DNA from: Phaeoceros laevis
Lineage: Eukaryota > Anthocerotophyta > Anthocerotopsida > Notothyladales
Length of the DNA: 38,049 nt
Assembly: GCA_049999765.1 (NCBI GenBank)
Contig: JBNGIQ010009010.1
Coordinates: forward strand, 53,904 to 91,952
Direction of reading: 5' to 3'
A program made the position numbers and the translations under genes. Below are positions 10,400-21,246 of the stretch, piece after piece. Every line of letters begins with the position of its first letter. Position 1 is the first letter of the stretch. The notes beneath the pieces are model-generated. The model saw only the letters and a list, made by a program, of their open reading frames with translations. It had not been told where the DNA came from and did not search any database.

Positions 10400-13300
10400 C
10401 TACACATCTGGAATAACTTTTTGCAAAGCTTCTGTTCTCCAATACACAATTCTTTTTTGAGGATCAAGACCCTCCAATGTTAGGGGCTTTGCAAGATATC
10501 CATAAAGCACCAATTTTACTTGATTTTGATCATCAACCCTAACAAGATCTAAGGTTTCTTTCAGTCCTGCCTCTGTTTTTGGTAGGCTCTTCCATACGGG
10601 CCGAACTCGAATCCAATCCAAAAAGCCTCGAGCATGGGCTGAAAATTGCTTGTGAAGTTGATTTGCGTCTTGCCAACCTTCACACGTAGGTGGGAATCTT
10701 AATAGGACTTTACCTCTATGGCCATGTTTTCCAAAAATGGGTATAAACGATCCATTTCCTTTATATCCGAGGTCTGTAGGGAATCCAATATACTAGTTAG
10801 TATTTGTACAATTTTCATCCATTGAGCACACTTCGCCTTATTTATCGAATACTTACCTAACAACATTGTAGTCAACTCTTGGTCACTTAAACCAATCCAA
10901 TGTTTATTCACATGGCGAATTCGAGCATTCTCAATGACGATCATCGGAGGCCAAACTATCTTTCTGTGGTGATTCTTTCGAATGCCTGTCTTTGTTATCA
11001 AAGCTGCAAAATATTTCAATTGTCTCAATAAAAGAACTATATGAGACAAACCTCTAGTTCTCTAGTGACATAGCTTCTTACCTGCAATATCTACAGATTT
11101 GCCAATATGATCCAAAGTCATATATTCACATATAGCCCTTGCATATCCTCGATGTTCAGGAAGCTTTCGCGCTCTGACGGCATGTCCATGAGATACTAAA
11201 GCTTGTAGGTCCGAGAAGCTCTCATGCCTACACGCAAACACGATCATAGAAGGGCTTAACAAATTGACTGTGATATATAGCTTTGAATTAATAAAAGTTG
11301 AATGGGTGATATTAATTCTATTGTACTTTACCTGCCTATATTTTGACAAACATGACAAAATAAGTTCGTATTTGTTTCAAAATCTTGCTTCACCGTACTG
11401 TTGGCTTTGAAAAGCTCAGAAAAGTGAGTCATGGCTTTTTCTTCCCTTTCAAACATATGCTCATCATAATCACTAGCTCCTTCAATAGAGTCACTCGATT
11501 TTGGTTTGGAGCGATCTGTGACTGAAACATTAAAGCACTCTGTAGACTGTACAGTTAATTGTTCAATTCTATTTGTTCCATACTCATCTAAAAAACTTGA
11601 TTCCCAAGAAGCTTGACCATGACTGTAGTTTGTCCTGGATCTTTCTTGTAAACTACTTTTCCGTTGACAAGCTGTAATGCATTCATCTCCTTGACATATA
11701 GCTTTATCATCAAGAATGTTGGTTTCTGAACACAGAAGTGTGCTTGGTTGGGATGCATTTTGTCCACTAAGACTTTCTGCTTTTCCATAATCCAAGTTTC
11801 TCCTTTCTAACTCGAGAGATGTGTGAGAAAGTTCGTCCAACAAACCAACATGCAAAGGAACCTTACATTTCTTGCTAACTTGATCACTTTCTAGGTCTCT
11901 AGCTTCACCATGGCTAGAACAAGGAACAGTAGCAATTGAGCACTTTAATTCACTATTAATCTCTATGGATGCATCTCTAGTCCTTTTTTTCCGTTGTTGG
12001 TGAAAATTTATATTATGGTAATTGCCATATTTCACATCCCTTCGAACATTGTCATACAAATCAATTTCTTTACTAGACATGCTAAGCTTCTTGGCTTGTA
12101 GATGGTTCTGAATATTTGTGAGCTTCTGCATAGTATGTTTCTTATCATAATCTTGCTTACATTTCTCATGTCCACATCTTAGCCAATTGTCACATATTCT
12201 ACACACATTATTTAGTAGTTTTTCGGCATACTCTTTGGGGCAAAGTTTAGCATTGAAGTTCTCCAACTCATCTCCAACTTGATTATTAGAAGTGCTATCC
12301 CTATTTAAAACATGCCCAATTGAAGGAACAAATGGACAAACTTGTTTCTCTTGTAACTTTTGAGCTTTTGGCTGGAAGGAATCTTTTAAGAATTGGGTTT
12401 GAGAAATCATTTCATTTTTTTCACCAACTCGGTCTTTTTTTGGAGAACAAACATAATTCTTGCATTCTTCTTTTAACCATGTTTGTCCTGGTTGAGCATT
12501 CCCTTGTAACTCAATAGGCTCTGAATTAGACATCTTCCAATCCATAGACTGCCAAGCACCAAGCTCATTAGCCAAGCTTGCACTAAGCACTTCATGGTGT
12601 TCTTTTTTCTGAACTGCATCAACTTCAAAAAATGGTGGTTGGAGACTTTGGGAATAATGTTTTGTATTGTAATTGTTAGACGATGTTAAATAAAAAGAGG
12701 GGTCAATCTTTTTGGGTTGAATGGAATTTTTATTGTATGTAGCTTCTAGGTTTCTATAGCTCATCGCNNNNNNNNNNNNNNNNNNNNNNNNNNNNNNNNN
12801 NNNNNNNNNNNNNNNNNNNNNNNNNNNNNNNNNNNNNNNNNNNNNNNNNNNNNNNNNNNNNNNNNNNCTCCCCAACATGTTCTTTATCTTTCCATCTTCT
12901 TGGCTATTCTCATTGGTGGCAAGAGACGTAAATCTGAAAGGATGATCAACATCTAGGGTTGGAAAACATTGTTCCATATTCCTTGATAGAATATTGTAAT
13001 CAGCAGAATGTGGGATGTCATTTTTTGCATAATTTGAAGGTGGAAATAGATTTGAAGAAAAGTCCAAATTAACTAGACTAGTCAAGCTATTACTAGGATG
13101 CAAATATGATGACATTCTTGCACCCATACCGTTGTTACCAAAGTTAAAGTCCTGAGATTTGGGAAGCAAGAATGGGTTTTCACTTTGAGGTGGATACAAG
13201 ATGTTATTGTTGTCTTGATGTGGTCCTAAATCTGTTGGACCTTGATGTATATTGTAGCTGAAACCATTGATTACACTGCTATTGAATAAGTTGTCCTTGA

Positions 13301-13523
13301 CGGCTATTGGAGCTGCTTCATTCATAGTAATATGGTCTCTAGTTTGATAAACACTCAAATCATATGGATCACCACACCTAACCTTCCCATCATACATCGG
13401 GTTCATATCATCCAAAGAATAACCAATTTGAAGATATCCATTAACTACAATAGGAAATTGCGATAATCCGTAACGCGATAATTCTGTTGTTTTCATAACA
13501 TCTGGGGATTCGAACATCTTCAT
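10400..13523 (-). CDS. SGS3-like XS-domain protein with long N-terminal extension (4 exons, about 952 aa, assembly gap)
   Basis: XS domains bind RNA; SGS3 stabilises cleaved RNA for RDR6 in the trans-acting siRNA pathway. Exons on the minus strand: 13523..11332 (with 100 N), 11227..11082, 11003..10857, 10773..10400; phases agree throughout. The XS domain is split over the last two exons: KIVWPPMIVIENARI, KHWIGLSDQELTTM, then GKHGHRGKVLLRFPPTCEGW and DANQLHKQFSAHARGFLDW. Before it is a zf-XS-like finger (CHVC, then SFSDLQALVSHGHA). The first 700 residues are low-complexity, Asn/Ser/Gln-rich, with a small Cys cluster (CRICDNWLRCGHEKC, near residue 445) and a basic RKKRTRD patch. There is no C-terminal coiled coil or XH domain, unlike SGS3 or FDM proteins. 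Strongly AT-rich codons, unlike flanking GH3. Member of the XS family with confidence; orthology to SGS3 is unproven. Confidence 0.82.
12768..12867. other. assembly gap (100 N)
   Basis: Exactly 100 N inside the first coding exon of the XS-domain gene. A round 100 usually marks unknown length, so the open frame across it is not evidence that the true sequence is 100 bases or in frame. Confidence 0.95.
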
Positions 13524-14064
13524 TTCATAAAGCTTTGAACACCTTGGTGGAATTGTAGGGATAGAAGTATATGAGAATTTCTTAAATTGAAGTCAATCCA
13601 TTCTTTACTATTTATTCATATGAGTAACTTCTCAATGGAAGTAAGCTCTGTTTTTTACAGAATGCATATTGGTTTTGTGAATATGTATATACTATATCTT
13701 ATATATAATGGCATACTTTATTTTTATACATGATTTATTATAGATAACATAGTAAGGGAATAAGAGTTTTATCGTTTGCTATTCATTGATGTCTTACAAA
13801 TAGCAATTTGGGTCTGGTCTTGAGCAGCATGTAAAAAACATAGACGTTTTAACTGAGAGCTCGATTTATTTATAACAATGGAACGATCCAAAAGCTATTT
13901 TCTCAACTTAGATAAGAGTTTTCTAACAGCTTTGCCGTGAACTGAGATGACAATGCAGATGAATTTCCACTTGGAAGTGGAAAAATATTTCTTAGGATGA
14001 CAAAATTGGCTAACTTGATTATTATACTGAAGCAAACGTGCACGTGTGAGAAGTTGCTTTTGCT
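13524..14064 (-). promoter_or_regulatory. AT-rich upstream region of the XS-domain gene
   Basis: 541 bp between the XS-gene start codon and the SWEET stop codon. It is AT-rich with stretches such as tatatactatatcttata around 13.68-13.70 kb that could serve as core promoter, but no specific element can be assigned. It also holds the SWEET 3' UTR. Confidence 0.4.
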
Positions 14065-15639
14065 TCAACAAATGGACCGTACACTATCTAAATCCAGAGA
14101 AGTAGGAGACGAAGCCCTTTCTGGTTCGGGATTCACCGGAGAGATAATGATCTTCTTTTCATCAATTTGAAACTCAACGGTGCAATGTGTGGGGTCATGA
14201 GCTGCAATCTCATCTGTTGTGCCATCTTTGGCTCCATATAATTTGAAGTAGCCATACAACCCGAGTTGAATTCCTCCTAGAACGGTACCAAGTCCGTTGG
14301 GAAGCTACAGTAAGAGAACATTGATTCAGATGTTGACAACTTTAAATACCAAGGAATTGAACCCCATACATACTAAAACTTGCGCATCTTCAACTTGAAC
14401 TCCATGAAGGAAATAAGGATTTGCAAACTTACAATGATAAACACATCTTTTGCACATATACCATAAGCCGTCCACAAGCAGCCGTTGCTGAAGCTAGCGA
14501 AAGATAATAAAAAGGGCATATACTTTACACTTCTTGTCTTAATCACCAATTTCTGCTCCACACAAAATATTGTCAACTACTGGAATTTACTAGAGCAAGG
14601 TGGTGCCCAATAATGAGCATCATAACAGGCTTGAAGCCTTCTAAAAGATTGAATGACTTTATAGAAGTGAGAATTTTTGATTCAGTACATTTGTTTTGCA
14701 CAGTGTGAGGGCAGGTATGGTATACCATGACAGCGAATGGTGAAGCATACATCAGAGTTCCGATTATGACACAGATGGAACCAACTACTTGACCTCGTGT
14801 GTCCTTGGGCACAGCCAGTGCAACCACCAGAACCACTATGGCGTAGAAGGATGATATCCCAAGTATCATGTAAAGGCACGACAACTGCATTTATCAATGT
14901 GTCAGTTTGGTAAGATTTGTTTGATTGGCGTGATGCTTTGCACTACATTTTGCTAATACATAAGGATTTCGATTTTATGTTATGATTGGATAAGTTGCAA
15001 ATTACATGGAGCAATCAATACCTTAGGTTTTCTGGTAGCCAATACTAAGAAGATGACCAGGTACATAGCTTCTAGAATTAGGCCAGCTCCATTGATGGTG
15101 AGGACCAGCGTGAGAGATTTCACCACGCCGTAGAGCAGCCATAACAAGCAATTGAGCAGAGTGGAAACATATGGCACAGAAGAGTATTCACCGATGTCCC
15201 TTGTTTTCAATATCCTCAGGAAAGTAGGCCTGAAGAAGGTATATGAGTTTCATCTTTGTGAGTTTCATTCTACTTAGGATGACGTGTTCATTGACTAGTG
15301 GCTCCGACCGACTTTAGGATAGCCAAGCACAACTTGAGCCATTACTTAAATTGTTACCAGTAAAACCAGCATGCAAGCACGAAGGTGGATCATTTAAAGC
15401 CTTTGCAGCTGAAGGTACTCACGTCGGTGACAAGAACAAAAACATGGATGTGATGTTCCCTGCAAAACCACCACAGGGCCCACGCACACAAGCGGTGAGG
15501 ACAAGAGCAAACCTCCTGTACAGTGTGATCGAGTCGACTGAAAGAAGACAATATTCGGGAGGCCCATACAAGAATGCGTGTGGAAGATAGGGTTTGAGGA
15601 TTCACCAATGACGCCCAACACGAACATTGCGAGATTCAT
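14065..15639 (-). CDS. SWEET (MtN3/saliva) sugar transporter (6 exons, 265 aa)
   Basis: Bidirectional sugar uniporter of the plasma or vacuolar membrane. Exons on the minus strand: 15639..15606, 15459..15423, 15229..15022, 14884..14726, 14552..14433, 14304..14065; phases fit and total 266 codons. Two MtN3 three-helix repeats are joined by a linker helix. The four conserved prolines are present: LSPTPTF in helix 1, SSVPYVSTLLNC in helix 2, MYASPFAVM in helix 5 and KYMPFLLSF in helix 6. So are the pore asparagines in TINGAG and LPNGLG. The tail is hydrophilic, with Ser-Pro sites (PEPERASSPTS). A 34-nt first exon starting MNLAMFVLGVIG is typical of SWEET genes. Transported sugar and clade are not decidable by eye. 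Confidence 0.95.
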
Positions 15640-15962
15640 CTTGACGCCTCGACTGTTTCTCCACCGCACTGACAGGAAGGCGCAAGCTAGCAGTGACTAC
15701 AACACGATCCCCTGAAATTTCACCAGAATCAGCGGCTTGGCCCGGGGAAATCCATGCTCCAAGTGTCTGGCAGGATGCGATGGACGCCAAGGTCAGGGGA
15801 GCAGCCGCCAGATTTGCTGCAAAGGATCTGGCCACACGAGATTTTCCAGAGAGTCCCGTTCAGAGCTGGTTGTTGTTCAGAGTGCAGTGACTGATGCTGT
15901 GTGAGGCGTAAGGAGCCAAGTCGTATGAATTCGTGATTGGCCAAGATTGAGGAGCGACAAAT

Positions 15963-15996
15963 GCGAGGGCAGGGAAAGAGCGAGGGCAGGGAAAGA
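15963..15996. repeat. 17-bp tandem repeat x2
   Basis: gcgagggcagggaaaga occurs twice in direct succession (15963-15979, 15980-15996), about 325 bp upstream of the SWEET start codon. Purine-rich on the plus strand. Confidence 0.85.
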
Positions 15997-16941
15997 AGAG
16001 TACTGCGGCCAGGTTGGCTGTCAGAAAGAGGAGTATGCAGCCGTTGTCAGGCCAACCCCAGGCCACGTTGGCAAGTGGATAAGGCTACCCGAACGTACGG
16101 GTACTGTAATGTGACTTGTCCATTGTGATGTTTGTAATTTAAATTTTAAATACACCTTAGAGAATTTATCCTTCTTTGAGACTTTCAACTTACTTTGTCT
16201 ATTAAATAATTCTACATAGGTGTATTTTACAAATTATCAGCACACTAGTGTCTATCCGTAGTGACTAGACTTCGTGCCAAGGCTGCCTTCTTGAGTCATG
16301 TGTCTTGACAACTTACCAAAAGGTTAAAGTCTTAAAGACACATACTTCCAGTATTTAATAGAATTATAATTAATCTACAAGTGCTTGAGGGTGAATAAAC
16401 ATAAATTTGCTATAGCTTTAATTTGTAGATAAAGAATATTATTTGCACAAATTATGTATATATATTTATAATTTTGCAGAAGTTCTTATTTCATAAAAAA
16501 TCATAAAAGAAAGCAATAAAAATTAAAAATATATGAAATTGCACAAGCTAAACAAACAAATTGATCTCTCAAAAAAACTGTACCAACGTACCACATGGTA
16601 CATACTATTCATCTACCAAACACTCACGAATTTGGAATCCACACCACAAGGCCCCTCCAATTAGCTGATTGGGCTCCAATTAGGAAAAAAATAAGTTATG
16701 ATAAATATAATGAAAATATTCAAGTTAGTATTGGAAAGTTCGAAACACTCCAAAGAACTTCAAAGAAGGGAGGGAAGTTTACTTATGGCTTAGAAGATGA
16801 AGAGTCTTTACTATGTGCTTGACCAAAAGGGCCACATGTTAGGCTATAATACCGTATGAATTGGAATTTGCAATTTGCAGGACCAGGGTAGAAATTTGAC
16901 CTGTTAAAAAAAGGTTTTTTTGAACTTTTTAGGTTAGGTTG

Positions 16942-17003
16942 GTGACCCTTTTAAATTAGGATAATTCGGTCAGTGACCCTTTTAGTTCAGGGTAATCCGG
17001 CAG
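16942..17003. repeat. imperfect 31-bp tandem repeat, with a related copy at about 18.19 kb
   Basis: gtgacccttttaaattagg at 16942 is followed 31 bp later by gtgacccttttagttcagg; both continue into a taat-cgg segment (ataattcggtca / gtaatccggcag). A related segment near 18190-18222 reads gtgaccgttttcctgtaagt then aatccggtca. This looks like a dispersed, diverged repeat family. Confidence 0.55.
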
Positions 17004-19171
17004 AGGGTAGACCGTATAACCGGTTTGAACTTTTAAAAACCGTTTGACCATTTAATCTGGTAAAAAGAACCTTTTAATCCGATCCAACCTTAAGCCCTAT
17101 CATACCAACCTTCATTCCTATACATCTAATGAGCCTTGGCCTTATTCTTATCGGCTCGCCTCGCGCACGTTTGAGGAAGCCGTCCTACATACTTGGACAT
17201 TTTTCTGATCCCGTTCTCGTGCTCCACACTTGGCATTTTTTTTATCAAACTAAAGTACATCTTAATAGGTCAGACGGACTCAGACCTCTTCCGTGCAGAT
17301 TTGTCGTGAGTCTTTTTGCTAATCTTGCGGTCACCTTCAACCAAGTTTTTGTCGTGCGGTAGTGAGTCGGTAGTGGTAGAGCACAAGGAGTGAGCCTGCA
17401 CCTGAGAGGTGAATAATTGCAGCCATAACATTGCAGTCATGTCCAACCTGATCACGAACCTGAAAATAGGACCAGGTGTTCACAATCAGATGCTTGCCAA
17501 CACAGGTTCGCATGTAAGCCTGAAGTGGGCAAGCAAGGGTTGAGTCTAGCACAATTACCACGCAAGGTCAACAAAGATGCAGCAAGTGAAAGCTTGTACA
17601 ACTTGAGATGGCAGCTGCGAGCTGAAGGTCGCATTGCTTGCTTAGATAGAAATTTGCTAAAGACTAGGTTCATCTGCGCGGGAGTTGGCTTTATCCTACA
17701 ACCATCACTCTATGTCTAGTAATTAATGGGAGCGCCGACAGCATGACCAAGTCGCATGTTAAGGCTTATTTAACTACTTATTTTCCTAACGGTTTGCCCT
17801 TAACGGGTCGAATGAACCGAAGAGTCACGCCATCAGTAATGGGCGGTAAATATAAATAACTAAAAAAGACACATCGCTAAAAGGACTACAAGAACCACTT
17901 ACACCACAGATGCTACAACCCGAGTTTCACCTGTGAGAGCACTACTTCCTTATGAGCATCTTCTGCTGCTAGGCGATGGGGAGCCACACACCGTGACATT
18001 TTGTTTGACAACAGACATGTCATCATTAGAGATTGACTAAGACCAAACTATAAACTTTGGAAGCATTTCAAAGATAGGAGATAGAATGTGCATGAGGAAG
18101 TAGGCAATAGGGTTGACTTTGTTGCCCTGAAGGTTTTAACCATTTGACCTGTTTATAACCTGCTCAAATTGGTCAAACCGTTTAGGGCTGTGACCGTTTT
18201 CCTGTAAGTAATCCGGTCATAGTAAATCGCTTAAAACCGTTTATACCCTTTTTCCTGGAGGTAATAAGGTCAACCCGTGCTATTTTGGAAAAAAAATTAC
18301 ATGCAGGGATAGCCCTATGAAAAAGGCATCCAAATCTTCCTCTAACTTTTTTGTGACTAGTAAAAAAAACGAGTAAACTGTTATACCCTACCCTTTTGAC
18401 AAACCGGTCAAATTCCCACCCTTTTCCCTCATGCATGGTAAAAAAGCTTAAGTCCCAGAAAAGGAGTAGGACATAAGCAGGAATCAGGATAATTTGAACT
18501 CGAAAATTTGTCTACCAGATATTTAAATTACCAGGATGACTAAGGTTATTTCCAACTACAGCTTTGTCAACTTTCAGGACTTCATGCTTTAGCCAATGAG
18601 TGAAATTGGCTTCGTACAGTCTTCGGCACCGAGAAGAAGGAAGATTCTTTACTACGTGCTTGTAGGTCCAATTGAACCACACTCTGATAGAGATGATGAC
18701 GCTGAGACCAGAGCGCTGGAATTCATAGAGTGAGGTTTTAGCCTCGTGTTTGGGTTGAGCCGGCTGAAAGTTTCAAAGTTAGCAGAGTGACAGACCACGA
18801 GAGACATGGGACCAGGTTGGGCCCGTGATCTGGATGCAAAATCTCCCACAAACGACAAAGAGCGGCTATGGCAGTCAAAGAATGCAACCTGCCAACCGCG
18901 ATGCCGCCTCTCATCTCACCTTCCGTGATAGTGCAGGAACAGGTAGCTCTCCTTTCCTCTTATTACAGTACCTGTTTACCTGCGTCGGGCTCAGTACATG
19001 GCCTGGCCATTGCCAGTCACGTGCGCGCTGCACAACTGCGTGCTGGACCGCAGGTTCCCTGCATTCTGAGTTGCACAGCATGTCTTTGGATGAAAAGATT
19101 GCCCCTGACCTTCGGCAACCGCTGCAGTCGGGCACCAGCTATGGCCTAGGGTGCAAACTGGTACCTGAGAG

Positions 19172-19279
19172 ATGAAGCTAGACGCAGAGGCTGGTGTCGG
19201 CTGGGTGGACTGCGTGCTGCAGCCCAAGGATTGGTTTGTGGATGCGCGGAGAAAGGAGTGTGCTTGTTCTTTTTCCTGA
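19172..19279 (+). other. possible upstream ORF of the SRO gene (35 codons)
   Basis: ATG at 19172 opens a frame reading MKLDAEAGVGWVDCVLQPKD and on to TGA at 19277-19279. It overlaps the first candidate SRO start (19242) in another frame and lies wholly upstream of the second (19431). It could be a translational control uORF, or a coding piece in the wrong frame because of a sequence error or unrecognised intron. Composition is more protein-like than the adjacent main-frame N-terminus. Confidence 0.35.
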
Positions 19280-21246
19280 CGACGGCTGGGGTTTGAGGGC
19301 TTGCATCATCATCTGCGGCCGTGTCGCACTATGGAATTGGTGCGGAGAGAGCTGTTCTGACCGGTTTCTGAAAGAGATCGCACCGGTTAGAGACGGGCAA
19401 CAACTCGGAGCCCCGCTGGAAGGAGGAGGGATGGGAGGAGCTGCCGATGAGGGGGAATCAGCTGATGGCACCAGCAGCACTGGGAGTTTGGTCACTGTAC
19501 GCGGCACAGGATCCGATGGGAGGTGCGACTCTGCAGGGCCATGGCAGCTCTCGTTGTTGTCCGGGGCAGGTGAACCACAGGAGCGTTTTTTCTACCGGGA
19601 CAGTATCACATGGTTGGAGTTCGCGCCGGCATTGAATGCCCAGTTATGTGATGCTTTTGAGAGCGGGGTGGAGGTTGCTGTTGTGGATGCGGGTGATGGG
19701 AGGCGGTATGAAGTAAATTTTAAGCATCTGACGCAGAAGAATGTGGAAACAGGGTACGTTAGGTCGATCTGCTGGGAAGATGTGGGTACTGGCATCAGGG
19801 TTGGATGCGATCAATCATTTGAGGTTCGTAATCGGAATGCAGGTACCCTCGGTGGTACAGGTCATATTAGCATACTTCCTCGAGATGCTTTCCATGGTAT
19901 GCAGTTGTGGACGCCAAATTTTGACCCTTTCAAGAAGTATGGGTGGCCTGCAGGAGTCAACGGCACAGCAAGCAGCGTGAGTGTGGTACCTTGGAAGCGA
20001 AGGCCCTGGCAGGATCCTACAGTTAGCTTAGCTGGTTCACTGAGTCAGTCAGCACTGCAAGCAGCACCTTTTGTGTCCAAGGCCAAAGAGTTCTTTGGCA
20101 AGCTTGGGGACAAAGTGGCTGTTTTGGATGCTGGTAGCGAGTATAACGTCATAGCAAACATTTTTCAGCAAGGACTGCTGTCCCGTAGGTGGAATGGAAG
20201 GCATCCCAGGATAACAGCTGTGCACAAAATTAGCAACAGTGAGTCTAAGTTAGCCTACTTCAGGGGAACAATGGCAGAGATGGAGCAAGCTCGGGGTGAA
20301 GCAAACCTGAAGTATGCATGGCATGGCACCTCAGCTGATGCAATTGTTTCCATCGTCATGTACGGATTTGGGCAACGTCCTATGCCTGTCAATGGGAATG
20401 CATATGGCTGCGGTGTGTATGTTGCTCCCTGCCACCGGCTGGATGTTAGTGCTGGCTATGCCGTCATGGATGAAAACAAGGAGCAGCATATGCTACTGTG
20501 TGAGGTATGTTGACTACAGTGTGAAGTTTGTTGGCTCTGCATGTCTTCATGTATCTCCTTCTCTTAACAAGGTGGCTGGTTTGCTGGCCAGGTGCTGCTT
20601 GGGCAGAGCGAGGAGATAGCATCAGGATCTTACTACCAGTTTCTTCCAAGTAACTTAGACTATGACACAGGCACAGATAACATCAGAAGCCCAAGTCTTC
20701 ACGTGATATGGTCCCCTTTCATAAACTCGCACATTTTGCCGTGGTACATCGTCAGCTTCAGCAACGAAGCAGTGGTCGAATCTTCATCCTCTGTAGGACC
20801 TGTGAGAAAGATTCGTCAAGCCACAAGTGAGTGGAATGCGCACCTGATTCTTGTTGTGTGTTTCACTAAGAGATTTAAGTTTTCCAAATGGCGTTCCTTG
20901 TTTTCTAAGTACCTCTGTTTTTCTCTTCATAGGATCTGGTCCATACATCTGTGACCCTCATCCGGTTTTTAATCCACAAGTATTGAAACAGCTCTTGTGC
21001 CCGCCAGCCTTGAGGTGCTCCACAACTCACAACACACAGGGAACAGCAGCTCTGGCCACGGCTGTGAGTGGTGGTTGTGTACGGGCTGGCATGTCACAAG
21101 GTTTGCTTCCAAGAATATCAAGACAAAACTCTCAATCCCAACCATCTCAACCCCAAAATTCTTCACCAAGCACGCTGGAGCCAGCATTAGGAACAGGTTC
21201 GGCAGCAAACTATTCGTTGGCAGGTTCAGCCAAAACATGTACATAA
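19242..21246 (+). CDS. RCD1/SRO-like protein: WWE plus PARP-like domain (3 exons, up to 603 aa)
   Basis: Plant SRO proteins are stress and development regulators; their PARP domain is usually catalytically inactive and they bind transcription factors. Exons 19242..20504, 20592..20826, 20933..21246. A WWE-type fold spans about 19590-19790 (FFYRDSITWLEFAPALNAQL to NVETGYVRSICWED). The PARP-like domain spans about 20260-20790: KYAWHGTSADAIVSIVMYGF, AYGCGVYVAP, NSHILPWYIVSF. Triad His (WHGT) and Tyr (SAGYAV) are kept, but the position of the catalytic Glu is Asn or Trp depending on alignment. After the PARP domain the tail is about 110 residues, Ser/Gln-rich, with no RST domain I can recognise. 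The start is uncertain: 19242 is the first in-frame ATG and 19431 (MGGAADEGESADG) is an alternative. Confidence 0.85.

Larger units (their letters stand above)
15640..19171. other. 3.5 kb AT-rich spacer with degenerate repeats
   Basis: From the left: SWEET promoter with a 17-bp tandem repeat, then AT-rich sequence (16.1-16.6 kb). An isolated 75-codon frame at 16595-16822 (LADWAPIRKKISYDKYNENI) has no recognised family. Between about 16.89 and 18.44 kb, short motifs such as tgaccctttt, gtaatccgg and accgttt recur on both strands, suggesting a worn mobile element or satellite-like array, but no terminal repeats, target-site duplication or transposase can be shown. Beyond 18.5 kb is the upstream region and probable 5' UTR of the SRO gene. 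Confidence 0.45.

Noticed and set aside
15351-15590. 79-codon plus-strand frame
   Set aside because: Antisense to SWEET exon 2 and introns 1-2, where the minus-strand exon chain is consistent.
18825-19175. Plus-strand frames upstream of SRO as an N-terminal exon
   Set aside because: No SRO-like content and no phase-consistent junction to the main exon; treated as possible 5' UTR.
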